Shown one piece after another: positions 37,641-48,387 of a DNA stretch of 64,000 bases. Under the pieces are notes generated by a model. That model worked only from the letters and a program-made list of their open reading frames with translations, searched no databases and was not told the origin of the DNA. This stretch comes from Virgibacillus litoralis. Its GTDB lineage: Bacteria > Bacillota > Bacilli > Bacillales > Amphibacillaceae. A program made the translations under genes and the position numbers. The stretch spans positions 62,001 through 126,000 of the forward strand of contig NZ_JAGGKK010000003.1 of NCBI RefSeq assembly GCF_017873675.1, in the 5' to 3' direction. Numbering within the stretch: the first letter of the stretch is position 1; each line of letters begins with the position of its first letter.

Positions 37641-40517
37641 TTAATTCGACCCAACTTTTTCAAGCTTCTCGACATCTGCTTCCATGCGTTTTCGATCGCG
37701 TTCTAACACTGGCTTCAAATATCGTCCAGTATATGATTGCTCGGTATCGGCAATTTCTTCAGGTGTTCCGGTTGCAATAATCTCTCCGCCACGATCGCCA
37801 CCTTCTGGTCCGAGGTCGATTATGTGATCAGCCGTCTTCACCACATCCATATTATGTTCGATAATCAAGACAGAGTCACCATTATCGACTATTCGTTGCA
37901 GTACACTTAACAATCGTTTGATATCATCAACATGCAAACCAGTCGTCGGTTCATCCAGAATGTAAAATGACTTGCCATCTGAACGTTTGTGGAGTTCACT
38001 CGCCAATTTAACCCGTTGTGCTTCACCACCGGATAACGTTGTTGCAGGCTGCCCCAGCTTAATATATCCAAGTCCTACATCATAAATTGTTTGGAGTTTC
38101 CTTTTTATTTTCGGGATATTTGCGAAAAAGTCCAATGCTTCTTCAATAGTCATCTCAAGCACTTCTGAAATGTTTTTTCCCTTATATTTCACTTCCAATG
38201 TCTCCCGATTATACCGCTTCCCATGACATACTTCACAAGGTACATATACGTCCGGCAGAAAATGCATTTCAATTTTTATAATGCCATCACCACGGCATGC
38301 CTCACAGCGACCACCTTTCACATTAAAACTGAAGCGCCCTTTTTTATAGCCACGAACCTTAGCCTCATTTGTTTGAGCAAAGACATCACGGACATTATCA
38401 AATACACCTGTATATGTTGCCGGATTCGAACGTGGCGTCCGTCCAATCGGTGCTTGATTAATGTCGATAATCTTTTCAACATGTTTAATGCCGTTGATTT
38501 TCTTATGGTTTCCAGGTTTAAGTTTCGCACGGTTAAGCTGTTTTGCTAACGATTTGTATAAAATATCATTTACCAGCGTACTTTTACCAGACCCAGAAAC
38601 CCCTGTCACAACAGTCAATAGTCCGATTGGGATTTTAGCAGTAACATTTTTCAAGTTATTCTCTTCCGCACCTACTATTTCGATATTGCGTTTTGAACGC
38701 TTGCGTCGCTTTGATGGCAATGGAACATACTTATCACCTGCCAAATACTTTCCAGTCAATGATTTTTTATTTTTCATTACCTTGTCAGGTGTACCGCTCG
38801 CAACTATCTCACCACCATGTTCTCCAGCGCCAGGACCAATATCAATCAGATAATCGGCAGCAAGCATCGTATCCTCATCATGTTCCACCACAATCAGCGT
38901 ATTATCTAAATCACGCATTTGCTTTAATGTGTTAATTAACCGATCATTATCACGCTGATGAAGCCCAATTGATGGTTCATCCAACACATATAGGACCCCT
39001 GTAAGTGCAGAACCGATTTGAGTAGCTAATCGAATTCGCTGCGCCTCGCCTCCAGACAATGATCCGGCTGAACGAGACATCGTTAAATAATCCAGACCAA
39101 CATTATTTAAAAAGTCCAATCGATCACTTATTTCCTTCAATATCATACGAGCAATTTTTTCTTCCTTTTCAGTTAGGTCAAGATTCTGGAAAAAGTCCTT
39201 AGCTTCCATGATAGAGTAGTCGGTCACTTGGCTGATATGCCTGTTATTAACCATTACGGCAAGAGCACCCTCTTTTAGTCGATATCCATCACAAGTTGGG
39301 CAGTTCGTCTGAGCCATATATTTTTCCAATGTTTCACGGATAAAATCAGACGATGTTTCCCGGTATCGGCGTGCTATATTTTTCAAGACGCCTTCAAACA
39401 GGATATTATTATCACGTATGTTTCCAAAGTCATTTTCATAATAAAAATGGATTTTCTCTTTGCCGCTTCCGTGAAGTATTTTATCCATTTGACTAGATGG
39501 AATTTTTTTAACCGGTGTATCCATATCGATACCATAATGATTGCAAACACTCTTTAGTAATTGCGGATAGTATCGGGAACTAATAGGTTCCCATGCTGCA
39601 ATCGCATGTTGGTTTAATGTCTTATCCCAGTCCGGAATAACTAGTTCCAGATCAACCTCCAAATTGGTCCCTAATCCATCACATGTCGGGCAGGCTCCAA
39701 ATGGGCTATTAAATGAAAATAGTCGAGGTTCCAATTCACCAATGGAAAAGCCACAAATTGGACATGCATGATTTTCATTGAACAACAATTCTTCTTCACC
39801 AATGACATCGACAATAATTTTCCCTTCACCTAACCCAAGAGCTGTTTCGATGGAATCACTCAGTCTTCCGGCAACACCATCCTTTACAACGATTCGGTCA
39901 ATTACCACTTCAATTGAATGCTTTTTATTTTTTTCCAGTTGAATATCATCGGTAACTTCACGCATTTCATTGTCAACGCGAATCCGAACATAGCCTTCTT
40001 GCTTCAGCTTTTCAATTACCTTGACATGCTCACCCTTGCGTCCAGAAACAACAGGGGCCAATATTTGCATTTTTGTACGTTCAGGGTATTCTAAAAGTCG
40101 GTCAACCATTTGCTGAACGGTTTGTGAGCTGATTTCAATACCATGTTTTGGACATATTGGCCGTCCTACACGGGCATAAAGTAATCGTAAATAATCGTAT
40201 ATTTCTGTAACGGTACCAACTGTTGAACGGGGATTCTTGCTGGTAGTTTTCTGATCAATTGATATCGCTGGTGATAACCCCTCAATTGAATCCACATCCG
40301 GTTTATCCATCTGACCTAAAAATTGGCGTGCATATGCAGAGAGTGATTCTACATAACGTCGTTGTCCCTCTGCGTAGATCGTATCAAAGGCAAGCGATGA
40401 CTTACCTGAACCAGATAAACCTGTTAGGACCACAAGTTTATTTTTAGGGATGGTTATATCTACATTTTTTAAATTATGTGCACGCGCACCTTGTACTTTT
40501 ATCGATTTACTTGGCAT
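37641..40517 (-). CDS. uvrA: Excinuclease ABC subunit A
   Basis: A 958-residue DNA-damage recognition ATPase of nucleotide excision repair. It has two ABC modules: first Walker [14 protein letters not shown] near residue 31, second [13 protein letters not shown] near 640. Zinc fingers are [21 protein letters not shown] and [27 protein letters not shown], and both SGGEAQR signatures are present. ATG 40517 follows GGAAGGATG. It is 7 bp after uvrB in one SOS-controlled operon. Confidence 0.98.
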   Translation of the reverse strand: MPSKSIKVQGARAHNLKNVDITIPKNKLVVLTGLSGSGKSSLAFDTIYAEGQRRYVESLSAYARQFLGQMDKPDVDSIEGLSPAISIDQKTTSKNPRSTVGTVTEIYDYLRLLYARVGRPICPKHGIEISSQTVQQMVDRLLEYPERTKMQILAPVVSGRKGEHVKVIEKLKQEGYVRIRVDNEMREVTDDIQLEKNKKHSIEVVIDRIVVKDGVAGRLSDSIETALGLGEGKIIVDVIGEEELLFNENHACPICGFSIGELEPRLFSFNSPFGACPTCDGLGTNLEVDLELVIPDWDKTLNQHAIAAWEPISSRYYPQLLKSVCNHYGIDMDTPVKKIPSSQMDKILHGSGKEKIHFYYENDFGNIRDNNILFEGVLKNIARRYRETSSDFIRETLEKYMAQTNCPTCDGYRLKEGALAVMVNNRHISQVTDYSIMEAKDFFQNLDLTEKEEKIARMILKEISDRLDFLNNVGLDYLTMSRSAGSLSGGEAQRIRLATQIGSALTGVLYVLDEPSIGLHQRDNDRLINTLKQMRDLDNTLIVVEHDEDTMLAADYLIDIGPGAGEHGGEIVASGTPDKVMKNKKSLTGKYLAGDKYVPLPSKRRKRSKRNIEIVGAEENNLKNVTAKIPIGLLTVVTGVSGSGKSTLVNDILYKSLAKQLNRAKLKPGNHKKINGIKHVEKIIDINQAPIGRTPRSNPATYTGVFDNVRDVFAQTNEAKVRGYKKGRFSFNVKGGRCEACRGDGIIKIEMHFLPDVYVPCEVCHGKRYNRETLEVKYKGKNISEVLEMTIEEALDFFANIPKIKRKLQTIYDVGLGYIKLGQPATTLSGGEAQRVKLASELHKRSDGKSFYILDEPTTGLHVDDIKRLLSVLQRIVDNGDSVLIIEHNMDVVKTADHIIDLGPEGGDRGGEIIATGTPEEIADTEQSYTGRYLKPVLERDRKRMEADVEKLEKVGSN

Positions 40518-40524
40518 GAACAGG

Positions 40525-42507
40525 TCATCCTTCCGCTTTAAGTTCAAGTATTATATCACGTAATTCAGCAGCTTTCTCAAAATCAAGTGCTTTTGCTGCT
40601 TCCTTCATTTCTTTATCCATATTTTCGATAACTTTAGATCTCTCTGTTTTAGATAATTTTGCAATACTCTTCGTTTTCTCTGTATAACTTTCCTCTTCCT
40701 CAGATGCAACAGTTGCCTTGATAACATCACGTACATCTTTCCGTATTGTTGTCGGCCTAATATTGTACTTTTCATTGTAAGCTATTTGTTTTTCACGACG
40801 TCGGTTTGTCTCATCAATGGCTAACTGCATCGAATTTGTTATACGATCGGCATACATAATAACTTGACCATTTTCATTCCTCGCTGCACGACCCATCGTC
40901 TGGATTAGTGATCGTTCAGAACGCAGAAATCCTTCTTTATCCGCATCCAGAATAGTTACCAATGAAACCTCAGGTATATCTAAGCCTTCACGTAATAAAT
41001 TAATACCTACAAGAACATCATATTTACCAACACGCAAATCACGAATAACTTCAATTCGCTCTAGCGTTTTTATTTCTGAGTGCAAATAAGCGACTTTAAT
41101 TCCAATTTCCTTCAAGTAGTCCGTTAAGTCTTCTGACATTTTCTTCGTGAGTGTCGTCACCAGAACACGTTCATTTCGCTCAGATCGCTTATTAATCTCC
41201 TCAATCAAGTTATCGATTTGACCCTCAATTGGTCTCACATCAATTTCTGGATCTAATAAACCGGTCGGACGAATAATCTGCTCGGTCACTTTTGGTGAAT
41301 GATCTAACTCATATGGTCCCGGTGTTGCCGAAACATAAATTAGCTGATTTGTCGCCTTCTCAAATTCATCAAACATCAATGGACGGTTATCTAACGCTGA
41401 CGGCAGGCGGAATCCATGATCAACTAACACCTGTTTACGAGCTCTATCACCTTTGTACATTCCACGAACCTGGGGCAGCGTAGCATGTGATTCATCAACT
41501 ATAGCTAAAAAATCGTCCGGAAAGAAATCTAGTAATGTGTAGGGTGTTGCCCCTTCTTCACGAAATGTTAAATGCCGTGAGTAGTTCTCAATCCCTGAGC
41601 AGAATCCCATTTCATGCATCATTTCCACATCGTAATTTGTACGTTGTTCCAACCGTTGCGCTTCCAGTAATTTATTTTCCGCACGGAGTTGCTTTAAACG
41701 TTCTTCAAGTTCTGATTCTATATTAACAATTGCCTTTTTTAGTTTCTCTTCACGTGTAACGAAGTGAGAAGCTGGAAATATTGCCACATGTTCGCGGTCA
41801 CCAACGATTTCACCAGTTAACGCATCTACTTCACGGATTCGGTCAATTTCATCACCGAAAAATTCAATCCGAATACAATGTTCTTCTTTAGAGGCAGGAA
41901 TTACTTCGACAGAATCACCACGAACACGGAAAGTTCCACGTTGGAAATTAATGTCATTTCGCGCATACTGTATATCAACCAAGTCACGCAACAGCTGATC
42001 CCGGTCTTTTTCCATTCCCATTCTTAATGAAAGGACCTGACTTTCGTAATCTTCAGGGGAACCTAGGCCATAAATACAGGAAACACTCGAAACAATCAAA
42101 ACATCACGTCGTTCAAACAATGCTGATGTTGCTGAGTGGCGCAGTTTATCAATCTCATCGTTAATACTTGCGTCCTTTTCAATAAAAGTATCAGTTGATG
42201 GTACATATGCTTCAGGCTGATAATAATCATAATAGCTTACAAAATATTCAACTGCATTATTTGGAAAGTATTCCTTGAATTCGCTATATAATTGACCTGC
42301 CAATGTTTTGTTATGTGCGATCACAAGCGTTGGACGGTTAATTTCCTCAACTACATTTGATACCGTAAACGTTTTCCCGGTACCCGTTGCTCCAAGTAAC
42401 GTCTGATGGCGCTGCCCGGATTTCACCTTTTCTACTATTTCTTTAATAGCTTGTGGCTGATCGCCACTTGGTTCATATTGTGCAACAAGATCAAATTGAT
42501 TTTCCAC
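40525..42507 (-). CDS. uvrB: Excinuclease ABC subunit B
   Basis: A 660-residue helicase-like subunit that verifies damage and recruits UvrC. Walker [11 protein letters not shown] is at about residues 39-48, the beta-hairpin region contains [12 protein letters not shown], and helicase motifs end in QTMGRAARN. The C-terminal UVR domain ([19 protein letters not shown]) contacts UvrC. A LexA-type box overlaps its promoter. Confidence 0.98.
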   Translation of the reverse strand: MENQFDLVAQYEPSGDQPQAIKEIVEKVKSGQRHQTLLGATGTGKTFTVSNVVEEINRPTLVIAHNKTLAGQLYSEFKEYFPNNAVEYFVSYYDYYQPEAYVPSTDTFIEKDASINDEIDKLRHSATSALFERRDVLIVSSVSCIYGLGSPEDYESQVLSLRMGMEKDRDQLLRDLVDIQYARNDINFQRGTFRVRGDSVEVIPASKEEHCIRIEFFGDEIDRIREVDALTGEIVGDREHVAIFPASHFVTREEKLKKAIVNIESELEERLKQLRAENKLLEAQRLEQRTNYDVEMMHEMGFCSGIENYSRHLTFREEGATPYTLLDFFPDDFLAIVDESHATLPQVRGMYKGDRARKQVLVDHGFRLPSALDNRPLMFDEFEKATNQLIYVSATPGPYELDHSPKVTEQIIRPTGLLDPEIDVRPIEGQIDNLIEEINKRSERNERVLVTTLTKKMSEDLTDYLKEIGIKVAYLHSEIKTLERIEVIRDLRVGKYDVLVGINLLREGLDIPEVSLVTILDADKEGFLRSERSLIQTMGRAARNENGQVIMYADRITNSMQLAIDETNRRREKQIAYNEKYNIRPTTIRKDVRDVIKATVASEEEESYTEKTKSIAKLSKTERSKVIENMDKEMKEAAKALDFEKAAELRDIILELKAEG

Positions 42508-42553
42508 AAAGCAAACCTCCGTTCATCACTCTGCTTACTAGTTTACCATATTT

Positions 42554-42590
42554 ATTATCTAATTTTAACATATAAGCGAACAAATATTCG
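42554..42590 (-). promoter_or_regulatory. uvrB promoter with LexA (DinR) box
   Basis: CGAATATTTGTTCG (42590-42577, minus strand) is one base from the palindromic SOS consensus CGAACNNNNGTTCG. It contains the -35 TTGTTC (42583-42578); the -10 GATAAT (42559-42554) follows at 18 bp. LexA would repress uvrBA until DNA damage. Confidence 0.75.
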
Positions 42591-42675
42591 ATTATTATGC
42601 TTCTCCCTGTCTACTGTTACATTTTACCCGTTTTAATTAACGGAAAATCATTCACAAAGGTTTCACACGTATATA

Positions 42676-42704
42676 TTGTTTAGCTTAGTTGAATGCCTTA
42701 TAAT
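42676..42704 (+). promoter_or_regulatory. SigA promoter of the YtkA-like lipoprotein gene
   Basis: TTGTTT (42676-42681), 17 nt, perfect TATAAT (42699-42704), 34 bp upstream of the start codon. Confidence 0.7.
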
Positions 42705-42737
42705 CGGGGTAACATAGCTCTAGAGAGGATTTTATTC

Positions 42738-43475
42738 ATGAAAAAAATGATGACATTACTATTCATCATAATAGTTCTGGCAGCATGTGGTCAAAGTGAA
42801 GACACTGAAAATGGGACAACTGATAATGCTGTTAAGGCGATTGAAGCTAATTTGGAAGTCCCTGAAAAAGGTGATAAAAATCAGGATATAACCTTTTCTG
42901 TAACAGTTACACAGGACAGCAAACCAGTTGAGGATGCAAGTGAAGTGGAGTTTGAAATATGGAAAGATGGATTAAAAGATGATAGCGAAATGATCAAGGC
43001 AAAACATACTGGCGACGGCAAATATACTATAGAAAAATCATTTAAAGAAGATGGTCTATATCATGTTCAGTCACACGTTACCGCCCGTACCATGCATACG
43101 ATGCCTAAAAAGGAAATAACCATTGGCGATCCAAAAGCTAGTACCACAACAAGTGAAAACCAGAAAGAAGATGACCAAAACCATACACACTTATCTATAG
43201 ACTTACAACAGCCCGATACAATTAAAGCGACTGAGGAAGCTGAGTTTACAGTCAAGGTGCTAAAAGAAGAGGAATTACTAGAAAAGGCTTCCGTAACGTT
43301 GGAAATTTGGCAAGAAAATAAAGAGAACCATGAATGGAACGATATGAGCGAGACTTCTTCTGGCACGTATCAATCTACTGCAACCTTTAACGACAGCGGG
43401 ATATATAATGTTAATGTTCATGTTAAAAAAGAGGATATCCATGACCATAAAGAGTTCACTGCAGATGTAAAATAA
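42738..43475 (+). CDS. Lipoprotein with two YtkA/FixH-like domains
   Basis: A 245-residue lipoprotein with lipobox LAAC (cysteine at 17) and two successive immunoglobulin-like domains of about 90 residues (about 35-125 and 140-245). Each has the pattern VxFEIW...G.Y......(D/E)GxYxVxxHV seen in YtkA/FixH-like proteins. Histidines cluster at the end of each domain (HTMPKK, DIHDHKE) and in the linker (NHTHL). ATG 42738 follows AGAGAGGATTT. Related proteins sit near copper or cytochrome genes; metal delivery is a guess. Transcribed alone, divergent from uvrB. Confidence 0.68.
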   Translation: MKKMMTLLFIIIVLAACGQSEDTENGTTDNAVKAIEANLEVPEKGDKNQDITFSVTVTQDSKPVEDASEVEFEIWKDGLKDDSEMIKAKHTGDGKYTIEKSFKEDGLYHVQSHVTARTMHTMPKKEITIGDPKASTTTSENQKEDDQNHTHLSIDLQQPDTIKATEEAEFTVKVLKEEELLEKASVTLEIWQENKENHEWNDMSETSSGTYQSTATFNDSGIYNVNVHVKKEDIHDHKEFTADVK

Positions 43476-43490
43476 AACAGAAAACTATCA

Positions 43491-43569
43491 TTAGAAAACT
43501 TGGCTTATCGCCAAGTTTTAATATAGATAAGACTTAGTTGCGCTTATGCAGTAACTTTCTTACCTGCCC
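43491..43569 (-). repeat. Two-stem dispersed repeat, copy D
   Basis: Stem I CTTATC/GATAAG, linker TTAGTTGCGCTTATGC. Stem II has lost one arm and keeps only GCAGTAACTTTCTTACCTGC. It lies against the U-tract of the ykoN-like gene terminator. Confidence 0.7.
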
Positions 43570-43602
43570 AAAAAAACATTTGCTGAAATTGCTAATGTTT
43601 TT
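43570..43602 (-). terminator. ykoN-like gene terminator
   Basis: AACATT/AATGTT arms with A/T runs on both sides; on the minus strand it ends in TTTTTTT. The TAG stop of the glycosyltransferase lies in the first arm. It may also serve the convergent lipoprotein gene. Confidence 0.65.
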
Positions 43603-44704
43603 TTTGTATTATTTCCTCTATTAACAGCGACAGTGGCCTTTCGTCTAAGTTCCGGTGATATGCATCAATCTTCTGCCTGTAAATACGCTGTCTTCTCTCA
43701 TCACAAAAAAATTCAAGGATTTGCTGTTCCAATAAATTATTTTCTAAATCAACAGTAGATACCACACCTATTTGATTCAGCTGATTAACGTTGATTTTCT
43801 CCTGTCCAGGTAATGGGTCATAAACAAATATTGGCTTTCGCTTCATTAAGCATTCACTGACTGTCACCCCACCAGGCTTTGTTAAAACCGCATCCACTTT
43901 ATTATATAATATATTCATTTCTTCTTTACTTGTTATATATGGTAGCGGAGTAACGGTTGGTTTGTCTTTCCGTAATAATTGTTCATAAAGTGCTTCATTT
44001 TTTCCGCATAACACATAGTAATGAATCTTGTCCGAATGGGAATAGTTAAGCAATTTCTTTATAGCACCAACCCCTAGACTTCCACCGGTAACTAATACTG
44101 ATATTCCTTCATCTTTCGTTTGTTGTTCTTGCCCCGAGTGAAATACCTGATGAATTGGAATTCCTGTGATGAAAATTCGTCTTTCTGCAACACCTTTTTC
44201 TAACAAGTATTCCTTTACAGAAACTGTTGGAACCATGTGATAATCAATTCCATCGATTCCCCATATTCGATTTATAAAAAAATCCGTGTACACGTTTACC
44301 GTAATAGATTGCAATTTATTCTTCTTTTTTAAGACTGCGGCAATATTCGATGGAAGTGCATGTGTACAGAATAGAACGCTAGGATTTTGTTGATTGGTTA
44401 GTCGTTTTAAAAAATAAGTAAACATTGTTTCATACAGGTATTGCCGGTTATGTGGTGATGTTTTCTTATACGCTGCTTGTTTATACAGCCAGTCATATAC
44501 ATCTGGAAACTTTCTAATCCATGCTAAATATGTAGACGAAACGACTTTCTCAACTCCTCCATAGCTATACGATAAAATATCTACTTTATCACAAACGATT
44601 TCCTTATGAGTCGTATGAATCTCATTTATTAATGCATCTGCCACATGATGGTGCCCTGTAGGGATTTGCATAAAGGGTAGAAATAAAGCCTTTTTCTGAT
44701 CCAT
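43592..44704 (-). CDS. MGDG-synthase-like glycosyltransferase (YkoN-like)
   Basis: A 370-residue GT-B glycosyltransferase. The N-terminal domain resembles the MGDG synthase/UgtP family (FMQIPTGHHHVADAL, with the lipid-binding loop), and the C-terminal domain has the nucleotide-sugar motifs LVTGGSLGVGAIKK and LTKPGGVTVSECL. It likely glycosylates a lipid from UDP-sugar at the membrane. Homologues of B. subtilis ykoP and ykoQ are next to it, so it is probably YkoN-like rather than UgtP itself. GGAGG precedes ATG 44704. Confidence 0.75.
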   Translation of the reverse strand: MDQKKALFLPFMQIPTGHHHVADALINEIHTTHKEIVCDKVDILSYSYGGVEKVVSSTYLAWIRKFPDVYDWLYKQAAYKKTSPHNRQYLYETMFTYFLKRLTNQQNPSVLFCTHALPSNIAAVLKKKNKLQSITVNVYTDFFINRIWGIDGIDYHMVPTVSVKEYLLEKGVAERRIFITGIPIHQVFHSGQEQQTKDEGISVLVTGGSLGVGAIKKLLNYSHSDKIHYYVLCGKNEALYEQLLRKDKPTVTPLPYITSKEEMNILYNKVDAVLTKPGGVTVSECLMKRKPIFVYDPLPGQEKINVNQLNQIGVVSTVDLENNLLEQQILEFFCDERRQRIYRQKIDAYHRNLDERPLSLLIEEIIQKKH

Positions 44705-44795
44705 TTTTCATTGCCTCCATTTGGCTTCAATTACCAATGATAGAGTCGCTGTCAGCATGATATACTTTTATTCGTGAGAGAAAGGAGTAATCGCG

Positions 44796-45632
44796 ATGAC
44801 ATATCTATTCATTACTACTATTATTATATTTTTCATTTGCTTTCTGCTTTTTAAAGCCTATAAAAACACCCAAGATATTAAAATAAATAAAATTAACGTA
44901 GCTTCCGAATCAGGCATAATCAATGACTCTACATTATCGATTCTTCATCTATCCGACTTACATCTCGAAAACATCTCGTTAAGCCCCATGCAACTGGAAC
45001 GAAAGCTAGAGAATGAATCTGTTGATCTCATTGCATTAACCGGTGATTTCCTAGACCGCAAGCGTTCTATACCGAAATTACTTCCGTATCTGAGAGTGTT
45101 AAATCGCCTTGAACCCACACATGGCACCTATGCGGTATTTGGAAATCATGATTACGTGCTAAAAGGTGACGACTTGAATGAACTAAAAACATTGCTTGAG
45201 GATAATAATGTTCACGTATTACAGAATGAAAGTGCGACTATTTCAGTAAACGGAGAAGCAATAAATATAATTGGGATTGATGACTATAGTACAAACCGAA
45301 GCAACTTATCCCTTGCATATAAGCATATCGAACAAGGCAAAAATATTGTGTTAACACACGATCCTACTATTGTACTTGATATGCATGAATATTCGTTTGA
45401 CTATTTAATGGCCGGGCATTTTCATGGTGGACAAATTTGTTACCCTAAGGCATATCACCTTGCAAAAATGGGAAAACTAGCGCGTAAAAATGTTATAAAA
45501 GGGTTGCATTCGCATAACAGCACACCATTTTATATAAGTGAAGGTCTTGGTCAAACAGGACTCAATATCCGTATTGGCAGCAGACCCGAAATAACATTTC
45601 ATGATGTAGCTGTTGGAGTAAAAGCTAGTTAA
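44796..45632 (+). CDS. Membrane-anchored metallophosphoesterase (YkoQ-like)
   Basis: A 278-residue calcineurin-type phosphoesterase with an N-terminal membrane anchor (residues 4-20). Dinuclear-metal motifs are complete: LHLSDLHL, LTGDFLDR, FGNHDY, LTHDPTI and MAGHFHGGQ. Family members can act on nucleotide-lipids such as UDP-diacylglucosamine. Divergent from the glycosyltransferase and convergent with the YkoP-like gene, whose end is one base away. Confidence 0.82.
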   Translation: MTYLFITTIIIFFICFLLFKAYKNTQDIKINKINVASESGIINDSTLSILHLSDLHLENISLSPMQLERKLENESVDLIALTGDFLDRKRSIPKLLPYLRVLNRLEPTHGTYAVFGNHDYVLKGDDLNELKTLLEDNNVHVLQNESATISVNGEAINIIGIDDYSTNRSNLSLAYKHIEQGKNIVLTHDPTIVLDMHEYSFDYLMAGHFHGGQICYPKAYHLAKMGKLARKNVIKGLHSHNSTPFYISEGLGQTGLNIRIGSRPEITFHDVAVGVKAS

Positions 45633-45633
45633 T

Positions 45634-46176
45634 TTATTTCACATTATACTTTTCATGCAATGTCTCTTTCGACATAAATAAATATGCAGGTAATGCGTGG
45701 TATGATGTTTTTGCTATGTGGTTTATAGGAAGAAATGTCACCTTCTTATACAGACGATAATAAGGATTTCTTATAGGAACTTTTTCAAAGCCAAGTCGAT
45801 TTGCACCTCGATACAATGTCGTAATTCCTATTATTCCTTTTATCTCATTATTTTTGTCATGAGATAAAACATAACGGGAAAGGATGGGTAACGCATCTTT
45901 AATCATGTGGTAAAAAAGAACTGCTCGCTTTATATCACTTCTGATTGGCAATAGATCGCTTAACATCCTTACATTATGCAAATGTATCTTCAATAGCAGA
46001 TCATTTTTATAAATAATTGTTCCATCCTTAAGTATAACCGTCGCCCCTTTGTATCTCGTAAGTCTGACCCGAAATAAGGTATTGCGCTTGTCGTTATCAG
46101 GTACGTAATGAAGTCTTGAAACATTATAATAAATAGGGTCAATCGCATTCCATACACCCAATATATAGCTCTTCAT
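45634..46176 (-). CDS. YkoP-like protein
   Basis: A 180-residue basic protein without signal or clear membrane segment. Its VRLTRYKGATVILKDGTIIYKNDLLLKIHLHN and IKGIIGITTLYRGANRLGFE stretches resemble B. subtilis YkoP as I remember it. Grouping with YkoN- and YkoQ-like genes supports this. No catalytic motif is recognised; a role in lipid or cell-surface metabolism is inferred only from neighbours. Confidence 0.6.
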   Translation of the reverse strand: MKSYILGVWNAIDPIYYNVSRLHYVPDNDKRNTLFRVRLTRYKGATVILKDGTIIYKNDLLLKIHLHNVRMLSDLLPIRSDIKRAVLFYHMIKDALPILSRYVLSHDKNNEIKGIIGITTLYRGANRLGFEKVPIRNPYYRLYKKVTFLPINHIAKTSYHALPAYLFMSKETLHEKYNVK

Positions 46177-46251
46177 CTTATTTCCCCTTCTTTTTTATCT
46201 AGTTTGCTTAAGTAAAAGCAATATTATAGAAGGAATTTTAATCCAATGAAG

Positions 46252-46281
46252 AAGACTCCTACTCAACTGAGCAGGAGCCTT
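46252..46281 (-). terminator. nirK terminator
   Basis: GGCTCCTGCTCA pairs with TGAGTAGGAGTC around GT, followed on the minus strand by TTCTTC, a weak T-rich tail, 25 bp after the nirK stop. Confidence 0.6.
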
Positions 46282-46305
46282 TGCATAACCAATATTTGTT
46301 AACTA

Positions 46306-47325
46306 TTATTCAGTAACTTCAATTTTTCCTAGTGCTCCTTTTGTAACATGATCAAACGCGTGTGTTACGAAAGGATAAATACCTGCTTCCTTAACTGTGA
46401 ATTCAACAACCATAGAGCCAGAAACCGGAACCATTGCTGTTTGTAAGCCATTAAGTACATTTCTAGGATCGCCATCAATATAAACCGTTTCAAGCTGAGA
46501 ACCAATTACATGAAAGCTAGAAACTTCGTTTGGCCCAGCATCAAGGAAATTGATACGTATTTTATCGCCAACTTTTGCTTGAATCATTTCCCCTTTTACG
46601 GCTTGTGTGCTTCCGTTAAATAAAACATATTCAGGCTCACCATCTAACATGTCACTGTAATTACCATCTTTATAAAACTCACTTTGAACAACTGTAATTT
46701 CTTTGTCAATTTCATTATCTGTTGGATAACCATCTTTTGGCTCAACAATCATTGTTCCGTACATTCCATTTGCGATATGCTGTAAAACGGGCTCTGTTGC
46801 ACAATGGTACATGTAAACACCTGGAGAACCCACTTCATAAGTAAATGTTCCTGATTCATCTGGTTTCACGTCTGTGAAGTCTTTATTTGGAGCAGCATAT
46901 ACAGAATGAAAGTCAACTGAATGATCTACTTTAGGGTCCATGTTTTTGAGTGTGAATGTAAGTTTGTCGCCTTCCTGAACACGAATTACTGGTCCAGGAA
47001 CAGTTCCGTTGAATGTCCAAGCTTTATACATTTTTCCTTTATCAAGCTCAATATCGGTAATCTGAGACGTCATTTCAATATTTACTTCATGTTCACCAAC
47101 ACGCTCTACGTTAATTGGTACTGGGGCTTGGTCAATACCTTCATGTGGTCCGATGTTTTCAATTTCTGGTGTTTTTGCCTTTTGTTTAGCTGCAGCTTGA
47201 ACAGTTATGTCTTCTTGTTGTTCCACATTTGATTCATCATTTTTCACTAGATCTGACCCACATGCGGTAATTAATAAGGATAAAACCAGTACAATAACAA
47301 TTGCTCCAAACTTTTTCAAAAACAT
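46306..47325 (-). CDS. nirK: Copper-containing nitrite reductase, lipoprotein form
   Basis: A 339-residue two-cupredoxin enzyme reducing nitrite to nitric oxide outside the membrane, anchored by lipobox LITAC (cysteine 22). Type 1 copper ligands are H135, C175, H183 and M188; type 2 ligands are H140, H174 and H322. The catalytic aspartate is D138 (DHSVDFH) and the catalytic histidine H272. The C175-H183 gap is one shorter than in Alcaligenes-type enzymes, as I recall for Gram-positive NirK. AGAGGGGTG precedes ATG 47325. An FNR-type promoter is 105 bp upstream. The downstream step is encoded by the nor-like genes just upstream on the same strand. Confidence 0.93.
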   Translation of the reverse strand: MFLKKFGAIVIVLVLSLLITACGSDLVKNDESNVEQQEDITVQAAAKQKAKTPEIENIGPHEGIDQAPVPINVERVGEHEVNIEMTSQITDIELDKGKMYKAWTFNGTVPGPVIRVQEGDKLTFTLKNMDPKVDHSVDFHSVYAAPNKDFTDVKPDESGTFTYEVGSPGVYMYHCATEPVLQHIANGMYGTMIVEPKDGYPTDNEIDKEITVVQSEFYKDGNYSDMLDGEPEYVLFNGSTQAVKGEMIQAKVGDKIRINFLDAGPNEVSSFHVIGSQLETVYIDGDPRNVLNGLQTAMVPVSGSMVVEFTVKEAGIYPFVTHAFDHVTKGALGKIEVTE

Positions 47326-47402
47326 TCAAAACACCCCTCTGTTTTAGTATATGGAGTGACTATTCACTTTTCATTCTGTGACTATCTCTCCCTTACAATT
47401 TA

Positions 47403-47445
47403 AGTTTACGATAGACCTAAAGCCCTACATGTGATTCAAATCACT
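47403..47445 (-). promoter_or_regulatory. FNR-type box and class II promoter of nirK
   Basis: GTGATTTGAATCAC (47444-47431, minus strand), 22 nt, -10-like TAAACT (47408-47403): the same box and spacing as the nor promoter. The remainder of 47446-47806 is AT-rich without any gene I can support. Confidence 0.7.
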
Positions 47446-47806
47446 AATCCTTGTGAATTTGTGAACAATCTATGTCAATAGTAAATATAGTGTAAATCCT
47501 TTGTGTGAAAGTGTTAATAATAATTATTGCAAGCTTAATTTGTGCGTAAATGAGCATTGATGGAAACGCGTATAAAAATATAAAGGCTATTGTCTACAAA
47601 ATTGTTGTTTCTAACAAAAAAGCATTAATCGCGACAATCAACAGGGTCTTTTACGTCCTACGAATACCCACTTCAATTAATTTAAACAGCTTTTGCGTCC
47701 TCATAACCGTCGCAAATTAAAGAGCAACAAAATCCATGAAGAGAGCCAAATAAAAAAATACCCCGACAGGTCTATTATTTATAGTTCATCCAAGATATTT
47801 CCCTAG

Positions 47807-48364
47807 TTATGTGCCTTCCGAATGATCGGTAAACACATTTTGAAGCATGTACAAAACAATGCTCACTGTAATAATTAAAAATCCCCACCCAAGCACTTTT
47901 TGCTCGACCTCCAAATAGTTGTTACATAAGCGAACAGGAGCGTCTATATACAGCCATGCCATTAAACCAGACATTGGGATGAAAGTAAAAATAATAAAAC
48001 TTCTGCCAAGAGAATTAAGCTTTTTCCAGCTATCCTGAAGCGGAATTCCAACTAAAAATGGTAGACTGACAAATTTGAATAGCTCAATATTCCACATATT
48101 CAGTGCTTCGTCCAATGTACGCGGGATCATCCAATAGGTTATAAGAAATACAACCAATATAATTCCCGGAACACCATTACTGTTCCACTTAGAAAAAAAG
48201 CCTGGAAACTTGCACTGAAAATAGCCGGATATCAACAAACCAGATATAATCAATAACGGAATTTGTACAAGCATATGGACTACCATTACGGATTCCATCA
48301 AATTACGTATAGGCGGAATGATCAATAATACGAACAATAGAAACCCATACTTTGTCTGTAACAT
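47807..48364 (-). CDS. Small polytopic membrane protein of the nor cluster
   Basis: A 185-residue protein with five or six hydrophobic segments, including VVHMLVQIPLLIISGLLISGY, whose histidine could be in the membrane. ATG 48364 has AGGAGGGGG nine bases upstream; that site lies over the end of the preceding gene, implying cotranscription. I do not recognise the family with certainty. Its place directly after the two NOR-like subunits suggests a third subunit or an assembly factor, comparable to small membrane proteins next to B-type oxidases. Confidence 0.55.
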   Translation of the reverse strand: MLQTKYGFLLFVLLIIPPIRNLMESVMVVHMLVQIPLLIISGLLISGYFQCKFPGFFSKWNSNGVPGIILVVFLITYWMIPRTLDEALNMWNIELFKFVSLPFLVGIPLQDSWKKLNSLGRSFIIFTFIPMSGLMAWLYIDAPVRLCNNYLEVEQKVLGWGFLIITVSIVLYMLQNVFTDHSEGT

Positions 48365-48387
48365 CAGATCATCCCCCCTCCTACAAG

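Noticed and set aside
47446-47806. Additional gene between the nirK promoter and the nor-like genes
   Set aside because: No frame with a ribosome site or recognisable protein; only AT-rich sequence was seen.
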